Positions 1 through 9,088 of a DNA stretch of 64,000 bases are shown here, piece by piece; the stretch's first letter is position 1; each line of letters starts with the position of its first letter. This stretch comes from Gautieria morchelliformis (lineage: Eukaryota; Basidiomycota; Agaricomycetes; Gomphales; Gomphaceae). The position numbers and the translations under genes were made by a program. The notes below the pieces were generated by a model, which saw nothing but the letters and a program-made list of their open reading frames with translations, searched no databases and was not told the DNA's origin. Location of the stretch: contig WHVA01000013.1 in assembly GCA_015179125.1 (NCBI GenBank), positions 372,001-436,000 on the forward strand. The letters are read 5' to 3'.

Positions 1-1002
1 GACGAGAGCGAGAGCAGCACAACCTTCTGCGAGCGGTACACGTGCACGGTGACATGAGAGGAGAGGAGACCGTCTTGCATAAAGGAGCTGAGATACAAAC
101 ATCTTGCCGTTTCCTCGTCCACACGACACATCACGCCTAGGCAGAAGACCGTCCACGTGCCTCTCGTAGTCTTCACCCGTTTGCAGGTTTGTGTGAGGCT
201 GCCAAGGGTGTCACGCGAGAGAACCCGCACCCGGCATCGATCCGTGACCCGCCGAACCCTCATGGCTTCCGTGGAGTGCGTTGTGTGTCCCGCGCAGAGA
301 AACCCATCGGCGTCGTTGCGTTGTGCACGCCTCTCGTGGTCTATGACACCAGGAGCCTCTCCAGGACACATGTCTACGGTTTGGTTGTTGGAGAGCGTCC
401 CCAGGAGACCTGTCATGCACGTGGTTTCCAAGGGCGCTTCGTATATCGTGTGTGCGATGTGCCCCGAAGGACGGCGTGCGGCCTCCCCGTGTGCATGCCA
501 CGAGTACCGAGTACATCGACAACGGACTTCTGCCAACAGCGGAAACGGCAGAGAGACACTCGCTAATCTCGGAATCGACGACTGGTGCACTTCCGTAGAC
601 CCACTTCCCTTTGGAACGTCGCAGCAGATTGACACCAACCAAATCCCAGAGGAGTCCCTTGCTGAAGGTGAACTCGAGCTTGTTTGCCAGGACCGTGCAC
701 ATGCCCTCTAGGCTATTGACCATGCACGGCGGGAAAGCAAGCGACATGTCATCCTTGAAGTGCCCGTACAGGTTGTCAAAGTACGTCAACGGAGCAAAGC
801 AGTCCTTCGCAACGCATCGGCTGAGCTCTTCGTACAACGCTTTGTCTCGCTGGTATCCCCTGGCGTTTATGTAGTCCCTGTTCATCATCCGAAGCGTGCA
901 TCGAGTCTCCACAAAGCGATTCGTGGCATACAGCTTGGACTCGTAGACTGAGAGACGTATGTGATCATCGGAGGCTTCTGTTTCGGATCGTTCCTGTGTC
1001 AT
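1..1002 (-). pseudogene. RNA polymerase second-largest-subunit-like protein, virus-like, frameshifted and cut by the window edge
   Basis: Reading leftward from ATG at 1002, one frame is coding to about 490-560. A second frame, shifted by one base, is then open without a stop to base 1, so a single indel (or sequence error) splits the gene. The second frame has a TLSNN segment, then GFLCAGHT, then RVRVLS, then a VFCLGVMCRV stretch. In order these resemble the beta/RPB2 fork region (LS.LRR), the G.LCP..TPEG motif and the VFVNG...G strand. Known family roles are RNA synthesis as the catalytic partner of beta-prime; the C-terminal active-site motifs would lie beyond the window. Only about 160 residues precede the fork-like part, so the N-terminal lobe is missing or encoded elsewhere. 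Divergent from the next gene with 47 bp between. The family call is by eye and moderate. Confidence 0.42.
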
Positions 1003-1049
1003 GGTGGTGTGCATATGCGACCGTCTGTCGCTCACGTACACACAAAGCC

Positions 1050-1910
1050 ATGGATTCTCTGGAGATCCTTAAGCGCTTCGGTGATTCATGTCGCAAGGAA
1101 CACTTCAAGCAAGACTCTTACGCAGGAACTTCGTTTTTGGATTCCCTTGGCGGGTTCTTCTCTGCGTTTCCTGCCTATAGCGTAACGAACACCAGACTCG
1201 AGGAAGGGTATAATCCTCCGAACAGCGACCTGGCGAAGAACGTTCTGGCTGACATGCACTTTATGCTAACCTGCACACCGGCCTCAACGTACGTCATAGT
1301 CTCCTTCGACCGCCAGATTTACACAGAGAGATCCATGCCGTTCTTTGAAGCCCTCAGACGAAAGCTCTGGAGTCCCTCGTGTTACATACTTGTGCTTTTC
1401 GAACGAAGGGACCACACCTGGGACTGCCAAAGCTTCGGGTCTGCACACTCGTACGAGAGACTCCCTAACGCAGACGTTGTTGAAGAGTACCTCCGTTTCC
1501 TGATGAAGGATCAGCCAAACGGCCTAGCAGTTTCATGTCACAGGCAATGCACCCTCCTTCTGCGTCTCTCCGATATGCAGCTCAGCCCTCGGATATACAG
1601 CTGGAGCATTCAATGCACCCCGTCTAGGTTTGTGCAGGCAGAGCACTCTCAGACCGCGTATCAGCACATGTTCTTCACAGACAAGCACTCCGAAGAGACA
1701 CGCGCCATAGGACAAGGAAAGCTGCTGGTCTCCTCCAACGCGTCCTTGGAGTACCTCAACACTGTGCATGTCTTTAAGTACTCGGTCCGAGGCTCAAGCG
1801 ACGTCTCTGGAAAATGTGCAGACTGCGCCTCTGTTCAGAAGATGTGCCAATATGTCTCTCCCGTCAGTGTGTCCCAAACGAGCTTCGACGTGAACATAGA
1901 CCTCACATAG
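1050..1910 (+). CDS. Unknown protein of the virus-like cluster (286 aa)
   Basis: Uninterrupted ORF from ATG at 1050 to TAG at 1908-1910. The ATG was chosen over the open frame running further upstream because that extension crosses into the divergent neighbour. I do not recognise the family. No signal peptide or membrane segment is evident. The protein is mixed alpha/beta in appearance and rich in Cys, Ser and Tyr, with a Cys cluster near the C-terminus (C-x2-C-x6-C within GKCADCASVQKMC) that could bind a metal. It is divergent from the polymerase-like gene (47 bp) and convergent with the RING-like gene (88 bp, including a short T-run near 1930). No introns are visible and the packing is far tighter than elsewhere in the window. 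I infer a viral accessory protein from context only. Confidence 0.5.
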   Translation: MDSLEILKRFGDSCRKEHFKQDSYAGTSFLDSLGGFFSAFPAYSVTNTRLEEGYNPPNSDLAKNVLADMHFMLTCTPASTYVIVSFDRQIYTERSMPFFEALRRKLWSPSCYILVLFERRDHTWDCQSFGSAHSYERLPNADVVEEYLRFLMKDQPNGLAVSCHRQCTLLLRLSDMQLSPRIYSWSIQCTPSRFVQAEHSQTAYQHMFFTDKHSEETRAIGQGKLLVSSNASLEYLNTVHVFKYSVRGSSDVSGKCADCASVQKMCQYVSPVSVSQTSFDVNIDLT

Positions 1911-1998
1911 CTTTGCGTTTCGGCGGTTTCTTTTTTAAAAGACACTCCGACATGTGATAGTACAACCTCAAGGCACGGGGAACTCCTTCGTCATGTGC

Positions 1999-2997
1999 TC
2001 AGTCACTACGGGCTTCGTGGGAGTCTTCCCAATCGGCGTCCAACCAGTCCGGCGGATAATCGATCTCATCCACGTCGCTCTTGACGGTTCCGACGTCGCC
2101 TATATACGTGCCGTGCTGTTCTATTTCTATGACGTCTATGGCTCGTGTGACGACGAGGTACCGTGGGCGATAGCTGGTTCCCATGAGGTCGCATATCCTC
2201 TTCGGCACCTCGAGCTTGATGCTAAGCACGTCGTTTATCTCGCTGATGCTAGACTCGACGAGGCCTTTCGTGTGCCGATGCGGACGGCGGAACCTGAACA
2301 GACCCGAGGACACCACAGGCCAGCATGCCATGTCTCCTATGCAGACTTTAGCCTGCCATCTGGTGTTCAGCGGCACGTCTATCTCCCGGGGACGAACCAG
2401 CTCTGCGTCCGTAGGCCATTTGGAACCAGACACACAGGAGAACCGTTCGAGCCAAGGAGACATCGTCAGAATGTTGAACTCAGCCTTCTTGGTGACGTGA
2501 TCGACTACAACAGTCTTGTCGACGAGGACACGTGGCATGTTGTAGTAGCTGTATCCGTCCCGTTCTATGTCGCCGGAGGAGAGCCAGCGTCTAGCCTCCA
2601 AAAGGAAGCGAGAGCACTTGACACAGGGTGCGTTCGTCATCTTCGCGTCCAGCTCTGTGTCCATCTTAACGTGGTCCTGGAAGGTCTGGTTTGCATGCCA
2701 TCTGTTCCACATGTAGTTCGGGATGCAATCGACGTCGTTGTTCACGTAACGGGAGACCTCGACGAAGGCCTTCAACGCAGGCGTGTCCCTCCAGCAGGCT
2801 TCCATCGTGTGTGCGCAGGGGACGAACGCCTTGACATAGTCCTGCTCGTCGCATATCAGGCAGCGGTTGGCGAAATGATACGTGATGCACATTGTTGCGG
2901 TGCAGGCGACGACTCTGTCGTCTTGGGGCGTTTCATCGACAATGTCGAGTACTACACATGTTGCATGGACTCGTTTCAAGAGAGCATCAAAGAACAT
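1999..2997 (-). CDS. RING-finger-like protein of the virus-like cluster (up to 332 aa)
   Basis: Single open frame on the minus strand. Numbering from the ATG at 2997, the N-terminal third holds C46-x2-C49, C61-x-H63, C68 and C125-x2-C128. That spacing resembles a C3HC4 RING with a long loop before the last Cys pair (local texts RCLICDEQ, VPCAHTMEAC, APCVKCSR). RING proteins commonly act as ubiquitin E3 ligases and are frequent in large DNA viruses. The remaining 200 residues are unrecognised and end in an acidic tail. The first ATG overlaps the neighbouring plus-strand gene by 33 bp. ATG at 2892 (residue 36) would avoid overlap, keep the whole RING and leave about 70 bp of divergent promoter, so the start is uncertain. 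Without a conserved fifth zinc ligand the E3 role is unproven. Confidence 0.5.
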   Translation of the reverse strand: MFFDALLKRVHATCVVLDIVDETPQDDRVVACTATMCITYHFANRCLICDEQDYVKAFVPCAHTMEACWRDTPALKAFVEVSRYVNNDVDCIPNYMWNRWHANQTFQDHVKMDTELDAKMTNAPCVKCSRFLLEARRWLSSGDIERDGYSYYNMPRVLVDKTVVVDHVTKKAEFNILTMSPWLERFSCVSGSKWPTDAELVRPREIDVPLNTRWQAKVCIGDMACWPVVSSGLFRFRRPHRHTKGLVESSISEINDVLSIKLEVPKRICDLMGTSYRPRYLVVTRAIDVIEIEQHGTYIGDVGTVKSDVDEIDYPPDWLDADWEDSHEARSD

Positions 2998-3717
2998 CTA
3001 GCTGTCTTCATGGGACTCCTGCGAACACACAAGCCCAACATAAGTGACGACGAGAGCGCCTTTCTGTATGCATACCAAAGGTACCTTGCAACGTGGAGCC
3101 TATACCTTCCTTTGCACACCGTCGTGATCGGAGAGGCCCCGTACAACAGAGCGATATACCAGTCCACGTGGGCTGCGTTCTCATACGACGAGGCGAAGTC
3201 CGTCATGTACACAAACCGCAGTATGCCTCCGAGTGTAGCGGTCCTCGCGAACGACATGCACATAAACACATCCCTTCCGTTTGAGGACTGCGTTGATATC
3301 TTCAGGAACTCGTGGAAGCACATCTCTCGAGGGGTGGTCTTCATAAACGAAAGCGTCATGACACGAGACTGCTCCGACGTTTCGATCCTAACGCAGTCTG
3401 AACTCCAACGAATATACCTGACACGTCTGCTGCTTGCGTCCGTGGGGCGAGGGCAGAAGAAGATACACGTGATGTCTTTGGGACGATGTGCTGATCGCTT
3501 AGCCAACACTCTTCTCTCAGGTCTCGAGCATAAGAGCGAGATTTGGATGGTGAGGGGTGATGCTAACTCTCTCTCCTCCGATCCAGAAACCCTTCCGGAC
3601 AACTACATCTCGGCTGTTGACATGAGGGAGACGCAAGAAATAAAGGGCGATGATCTCTATTCATACGCCCAGGATGGTGGTGGTGGTGACTGGTGTGGCT
3701 CTGAAGCATCTGACTGA
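2965..3717 (+). CDS. Divergent uracil-DNA glycosylase-fold protein (250 aa), probably catalytically inactive
   Basis: ORF from ATG at 2965 to TGA at 3715-3717. The same frame is open further upstream to 1954, but that stretch is the shadow of the RING-like gene. Family-1 UDG landmarks occur in order: VVIGEAPYN at residues 53-61 aligns with the GQDPYH water-activating loop, AFS at 71-73, PPS at 88-90 with the Pro-rich loop, GVVFINESVMT at 123-133 with the GVLLLN strand, and a final strand and loop at 168-205 where the Leu-intercalation motif should be. The catalytic Asp position is Ala58 and the His of the HPSPLS motif is not evident, so uracil excision is doubtful. In some large DNA viruses UDG-fold proteins serve as polymerase processivity cofactors, which would fit. 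Length is normal for the family. The C-terminus has an Asp/Gly-rich tail. Confidence 0.55.
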   Translation: MDSFQESIKEHLAVFMGLLRTHKPNISDDESAFLYAYQRYLATWSLYLPLHTVVIGEAPYNRAIYQSTWAAFSYDEAKSVMYTNRSMPPSVAVLANDMHINTSLPFEDCVDIFRNSWKHISRGVVFINESVMTRDCSDVSILTQSELQRIYLTRLLLASVGRGQKKIHVMSLGRCADRLANTLLSGLEHKSEIWMVRGDANSLSSDPETLPDNYISAVDMRETQEIKGDDLYSYAQDGGGGDWCGSEASD

Positions 3718-6120
3718 CTCTCTGACCAGCAACAGCGGTCAGTTTGCACGTGATGACTTTGGACCGCTTTCTGCTCTGTTCTCTTAGCCAAATTCTCCGG
3801 TGCACCTCACCACCTGGCATGAAGACGATGAATTAGCATCATATATGTCTGCTAGCTCACTGGAGGAATCTGACTCTGACTCCAAGATGACAGACATCGA
3901 AATGATCCTTCATTTATACCGCACGCTCAGCTATTCTCTTTTTGTGGCCCAGGCGAGAAATAAGGTGACCCTGAACCAGCCCCTGCTATAGTACCACCAT
4001 TTTTATCTGAATATCCCATTGTTCGACAGGCATACATACCTTCGTTGAAGCATGGGTCATATACATCAAGTGTGTTGCTCTCTCCTGCCTACCATACACA
4101 TCTGAGATCGACGCCCACAAAATAGTGTGCATTAGTTTATCTCAGAAATACACACAGGACTTTCCATTGCAACCATTCTCATGAACTTCACCATGACCGG
4201 CTGCAGTGCAAGCCAGGAAGTTCTAGGTGTGTGTTCCATTCCTGTAGAACCCAAGACTCGATGGTACCTTCCATCGCTACAGCTCCCAGCCTAAACAATT
4301 GCAAGTGAGTCATGCATTTGTATCCTGTATCACCACCATGAGTTTCCCTTGCAGTCTTTGTTATGAACCTCACCTTGTCGGGCTCGCCAGGGGGAAGCTA
4401 TGGGTACGTGCCTTCCATTACTGCAGGACGCATGGGACGCATTGATGACTTCCCATCATTCCAACTTTCGGCCATGGACACCGGCGAGGCGAATTATACA
4501 TTGTATATTGTGTATAATCATTTATATCATATATGGAAGATCCTGGATGTTGCTTATTATGGCAATTTTGGTATGGGCCTCACCCGCCATCTGCTGCCCC
4601 GCCAAGCGCCCTATGTGGGGCATGCCTGTGCTTATCATCCTCACCACCATGTTCTTCACCGAGGTGGTGTGGCGGACTGCCCAGGACCAGATCGCGTTCC
4701 AAGACGAGTGGCTGTGCGGCTGAGTGCGGCGCCCTCCCCTGCCCTGCTTTCTCTAGTCAATCTGACGCAAATCCCCACACAGATGCACACATACTACACT
4801 GCATGCACAGCGGCGCTCCTCCTCCCCCTCTCCTTCAGCACCTCCCAGCGCACTCCCCGCTCGCCCTGCTCCTGCCCTTTATTGCCATCACCACTTGTGG
4901 TATGATCCTGAAGTTTCCAGCTATCAAGCGTTGTAAACAGTTTATTTATTGGCAATCCTATTTTACGCTACTATACTGGCGGCCGGGAGCCTGTGCGTGA
5001 CTCTGACCCCAGTAAAAGTTTTATATCTAGTGACATCTGGGACAACATTTGGATGACATGTCAATTATATTGGATAATCAGTCAAATCTCGCAAAGGAGT
5101 TATTTGGGTAACAGTTGGATGACCTACGGATTATTTTTGGAAAATCATCGAGGTATCGGTCGACCGTAATCTGGAGCGAAGCGCGGTGACGACTGAGTGT
5201 ACCAAAATATATTCAGGAAGCAAAAACAATAAAGGTTTCAAGCAGAGCAATGATGCCAATAGATGCTGTTCTTGACCCAACTTAGCATACATATTTTCCA
5301 AAATTTTGGTCCAAAAAATTTAGGAGACATGTTTTCTGACATATTTCAACCCCCTGAATCCAATTCTGAACTCAGTTCCCCGACTGAGCCAAGAATAGAA
5401 CAAGAAAATGTTTATAGGATGAGACCCACTAGCCTGTAAATACTTCGAGACTCATAAGACCCAATTCATACATTGGTTCGACTGGTTATCTCAAGAGACG
5501 TCTTCTAAGAACTTGCTTTATCATGGATTAGAGCTCCAATTCTTAGCTTCCTTAGATTTTTAACCTATCCCACATGAACATCAAGCTCATCACCTGCTGT
5601 TGAGTAACAAATTCCTTTTTTTTTTTTTCTAAAACATTTTACAGCTGTTTTGCTTACATAAGGCAGAGTTCTAATTTGACTCCAAAACTGTTCTGAATAA
5701 AAGAATGCGCTGTATCTCAATGATTATAACCTATTAAGGTCTGATAGATTGTGGTCAGCATCTCCCATAGCATATGTACAATAATATCACAAAATATATG
5801 CGTAATGTGTAGTGTCCAATATGCCGGTTTGGAGGACTGCAGAGGCAAAGCCCAAATTTCTACAAAATGTCCTGATATTTTAGATATACAGTATTACACA
5901 TGTTATCTTGGATTTTACCGAAGGGATTTGCAAATAACTCACTTGTTGGCTAGCTGCAGGCCACACTATATATGCACTCAAACAAGCAGTCTGTGCACTC
6001 TACTGGCCTTTACAAGATCTGTTTTGGCATTATATTTACAACAAGACTGCTATTTACAGTGCACATATGTTTTATAGGCTTGAGGCTAGCTATATTGTTT
6101 ACTGGGCTCCGAGGTGACAA
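3718..6120. other. Intergenic stretch without a convincing gene
   Basis: A short ORF at 3800-3991 has an acidic Ser-rich start and could be the first exon of a transposase-like protein, but it cannot be placed. 4140-4440 contains two degenerate copies of a motif starting ATGAACYTCACC (at 4181 and 4363), followed by similar CCTTCCAT tracts; the copies are separated by an intron-like GTGAGT...TTGCAG segment. 4400-4905 has overlapping open frames, one encoding a hydrophobic segment, with no recognisable family. From 5000 to 6100 the DNA is AT-rich with a T-tract near 5617 and many stops. I see no RNA gene here. The boundary between the virus-like cluster and fungal DNA falls somewhere after 3717. 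Confidence 0.4.
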
Positions 6121-7245
6121 ATGCGATGGTATGTCACAGAGTGTGACACACTCATGGTTTTGGATGCCATGGTCAAGACACCCCGACATCCAGATTCACA
6201 TCGCACCCGGCGGTCATACTCAAAAGATGTGCATGGTCTTGTAATATATCAGCGAGTCACCCTTGGATACAAGGTTGGGGCCATATCCACCCATCTCAAC
6301 ATGTCACAACGTGTTGTTGAGAGCATTCTCAAGTTGTGGAGAGAGACAGGGGAGGTTATCCCGGAAGGACCTGGAAGATCAGGGAAGAGATCTAGAGTCA
6401 TGGATGGGGAGGAAATGGAGGCATGTATGATCTCTATATATGAACTATTTCACTGACATTTGTATCCAGTTTCTTCTCGCTCTTTTAGAGTGTAATCCTG
6501 ATATCTATCTTGATGAGATGCAAGACCAGCTTCAGCAGCAGCATGGCATCATTGTAGGTATCTCAACAATATGGGACATGTTAACTGAGTTTGGCATTAC
6601 ACATAAGAAAGTGCGACTTATTGACTGTTGGCATGAAGTACACTCACCCTGGCCATTCAATAGCTCTCCAAGGCAGCAGCTGAGCGTAATGCAGCGAGTC
6701 GAGCCTGTTTTCAATTTCAAATTGGTGCCGAATCACCAGACCATCTAGTATTCATTGACGACAGCAGGATCGACTGTCGGATGACATATAGACTTTTCGG
6801 GTGGGCATATAAGGGTCAGTGCGCCAGAGTGAGTGCAAAGTTTGTGCGTGGGCCAGGGTATGTGCTTGTTTATCAATATACCAAGCCTAACGTTGCTCTT
6901 AGGTTCCCTATACTTCTGGCCCTTTCCAGCGATGGAATAATATTTTCAGATATTCGTGAAGGCACGTATGACGTATGATGGCCCAGCATTCGTATGATAC
7001 ATTGAGCAGTTACTTCCGCATATGAACCCTTGGCCAGAACCACGGAGTGCATTAGTGATGGATAATTGCTCAATCCATCATCTTGCTAACGTTGCGCCAA
7101 TCTGTGCTGCCAGGTGAGTCACATTCTGTTTTTCAAGGCCAAGCTCATAAATCTTTCCAGTGGTGTGCGGCTTTACTATCTACCTCCATACTCCCCCGAT
7201 TATAACCCCATCAAGGAAGCATTCTCCTGTGTGAAGTCTGTCATT
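6121..7245 (+). pseudogene. Tc1/mariner-type transposase relic
   Basis: Pieces of a cut-and-paste transposase lie in order with stops, shifts and probable introns between them. A helix-turn-helix region at 6240-6400 reads VGAISTHLNMSQRVVESILK. Then come ALLECNPDIYLDEMQDQLQ and a second HTH, VGISTIWDMLTEFGITHKK. The first catalytic Asp lies in VFIDDSRIDCR near 6750-6780, the second in VMDNCSIHH near 7060, and the Glu in LPPYSPDYNPIKEAFS near 7180-7220, as in DDE enzymes of this superfamily. A GTGAGT...TTTCCAG intron of about 50 bp separates the last two. The reading stops just after VKSVIRR where the decayed virus-like sequence begins. No terminal inverted repeats were identified, so the element limits are unknown. 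Confidence 0.75.
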
Positions 7246-8085
7246 CGACGTCCCTCTCCTGTATGTACCTGAGGGAGGGACACATGATATCCAGGTCATT
7301 CAGAGACAGGGACCGCCGATCATGGCATTGGCCGTGGATCCTGTGACGATGGCATGACACAATGACATTTGTGACATGAACTCCTCTGCATGAGAGACAC
7401 CTACATGTCCCTTCTGCACTGCACCGTTCTCCTCTGAAGTACATGCGACACGTCCAGGTCTCGCATCTCCCCCGGGAAGAGAGCCCTGAACATCAGGATC
7501 CCCGTGCTGTGACACTGCAGTACTCAGACATCTCAACCAACACGTCCCTGTGCATCCTCATATGTGGGTGTCTTGCTGTACAGCATCATCTTGCAAAGTG
7601 AACGTGGTAGCAGACAGAGTCAGTGCACGGATGGCAAGGGATCATACTACAGCAGCAACAAGGTGGTTGATGCATTCAGTGCTGCCACAACGAGAGCAAG
7701 GAGGGTCATGGTCCTTTGTGACACCACATCACATGTTGGGCAGACCCTGAGAGAGAACAAGTTGATGACCCGATGCGCGTGTGCAATGGCATTCTACTCT
7801 CTGTCGTACATGTACAAGGACCTATCAGAGCTCTCGAGACACGGCATTCCTGTGCTCTCGTGCGGATATGTGTATGACACCGCAGATTCTCACAGTGTCC
7901 TCCTGAACGTGGCAGGTACACATATGCTGAGGACAGGTAGCACTGATGCCGTGGTGCAGTGGGGAAGGGACCATGAGTACACCGAGCATGGGTTGGTCAC
8001 AAGCAACATACATGACAGACTCAGGACAGTGCGTGCAAGTGACATGGAGTCCACGGAGTCAGTGACACTACTGCCCTGTGTGTGA
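7245..8085 (+). pseudogene. Decayed coding fragment, possibly from the same virus-like element as 1-3717
   Basis: Three successive open stretches join in different frames. 7245-7350 reads DVPLLYVPEGGTHDIQ and onward. 7384-7605 includes HVQVSHLPREESPEHQD and TLQYSDISTNTSLCIL. 7564-8085 has about 170 residues including RARRVMVLCDTTSHVGQTL and HGIPVLSCGYVYDT. Each looks protein-like, with few low-complexity residues, and the last is followed 66 bp later by another ATG-initiated frame, a compact layout like 1-3717. I do not recognise the family. The left border abuts the truncated mariner transposase. Linking it to the first virus-like cluster rests on style (Cys/Met/Tyr-rich, intron-less, compact) and is an inference; it could be an unrelated decayed fungal gene. 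Confidence 0.35.
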
Positions 8086-8151
8086 TATCACACATGGTAC
8101 TTGTCCACAGCAGATCTGTGACCGTTCAATACGCATGCTTTCTCAAAAACC

Positions 8152-8274
8152 ATGAGTGCAGGCGAGTCGTACGTTAGTTCCTTGAGGCTGCACATTGAGA
8201 AGATACTCAAGGAAGGCACACATGTGGCAAGGTTCAGCACTACCCCCTTGTCAAGATTGGTTTTTAGGTGTTAA
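8152..8274 (+). CDS. 5' fragment of an unknown gene cut by an LTR
   Basis: An ATG at 8152 opens a frame beginning MSAGESYVSSLRLHIEKILK. It runs through a Thr/Pro stretch until it enters the LTR at 8249 and meets a stop at 8272-8274 inside that repeat. The first 32 residues look like a natural N-terminus with an amphipathic helix. It follows the preceding decayed ORF by 66 bp on the same strand, resembling close gene packing in a viral or plasmid-like segment. The rest of the gene is not seen on the other side of the LTR (which abuts LINE sequence), so it is truncated. Function unknown. Confidence 0.3.
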   Translation: MSAGESYVSSLRLHIEKILKEGTHVARFSTTPLSRLVFRC

Positions 8275-9056
8275 TATCATGTATTAGTGAACACAGCGAA
8301 TGCCCAAATAGCTTGTGCGAAGAGGTGTACCTTTCGATGAATAAGGTGAACCAATAAATGTTCAGCAGGTAAGAGGGCTGTCTGAACAGAGCTCTCCCTA
8401 TCTACAGTCGTAGCGAAGTAGCCCGTGACACTTGATGATATAACATACAAGGTGTCATGGAAAGATTGTTAAGCAGCAACAATCCTTTCGCCGGCGAAGG
8501 TGCTCCTTCGGAGCCCTTCGCTGACGGCACGAAGGTGAAGTACCAAAACTCACCAGTGGTGCTTAAGTCCTTCTCTGGTTGAAGATAGGAATCTACAGGA
8601 GAGGGCTCAAGACGATGGTCACAGTGAGGTCAAGTTTTTGCACAAGATAGACATATGATAATTGAACTGCAGAATGTACATGGAAATGTAAATTACTTAT
8701 ACTGAATGCTCATATGATATCAGCGAATAGGAAAGAGGCTGTCATGAGTCAGGGTTGGATAGGGGTGCGCAGTCAGGATACAAATAGGTGAAACACATAT
8801 ACAATAGAAATAAGGAGGAGTGTGAATGTGAAATGACGGGGAGGAAAGAGGATGAAGGTACCTATGTATGAAAACACACCTTAAGACCTGCATACATGTT
8901 ACCCTGCATGGACTCTTGGTCTGCTGGGTTGATCCCACACCATCCATGGGTAGGATGTCCCGCAAATGCATTCCAACGGAGCGAACATAGAAGTGGAGTG
9001 ATGAAAGGGAAAATGGTGTTACTGGATTCAAGAAATAAAGGTGCTGCTGAGCCATG
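8249..9056 (-). repeat. LTR copy, minus orientation, 5' end eroded
   Basis: The reverse complement of a family found again at 10514-11786 and 31123-33745. It starts TGTCAAGATTGGTTTTTAGG, the complement of the family end AAACCAATCTTGACA. It contains the family's conserved blocks: the CTTCGCCGGCGAAGG segment near 8490, the AGGAAAGAGGC block near 8730, the TTGATCCCACAC block near 8930 and CAAGAAATAAA near 9033. The other terminus (expected TCATGACA) is not preserved and the copy is shorter than the 1.03 kb standard. CCCCT precedes it but no matching duplication follows, so a deletion or rearrangement is likely at its right edge. Confidence 0.7.
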
Positions 9057-9088
9057 CTAGATTGAGAACTTGATGCCCGTCAGGCATG
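9057..9088 (-). mobile_element. LINE ORF remnant, piece 3
   Basis: Continues in frame, on the minus strand, the LINE-like coding sequence of 10045-10148 across the solo LTR target site (reading MPDGHQVLNLAW). It is cut by the eroded LTR to the left. Too short to classify alone; assigned by continuity. Confidence 0.4.

Noticed and set aside
157-711. Two plus-strand ORFs opposite the polymerase-like gene
   Set aside because: No motifs; both minus-strand frames are protein-like and continuous.
1954-2964. Upstream part of a long plus-strand frame before the UDG-like protein
   Set aside because: It is the antisense shadow of the RING-like gene. The UDG-like motifs begin only after ATG 2965 and the minus-strand product has better protein character.
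2976-3602. Minus-strand ORF opposite the UDG-like gene
   Set aside because: Arg/Ser-rich translation without motifs; the plus strand has ordered UDG landmarks.
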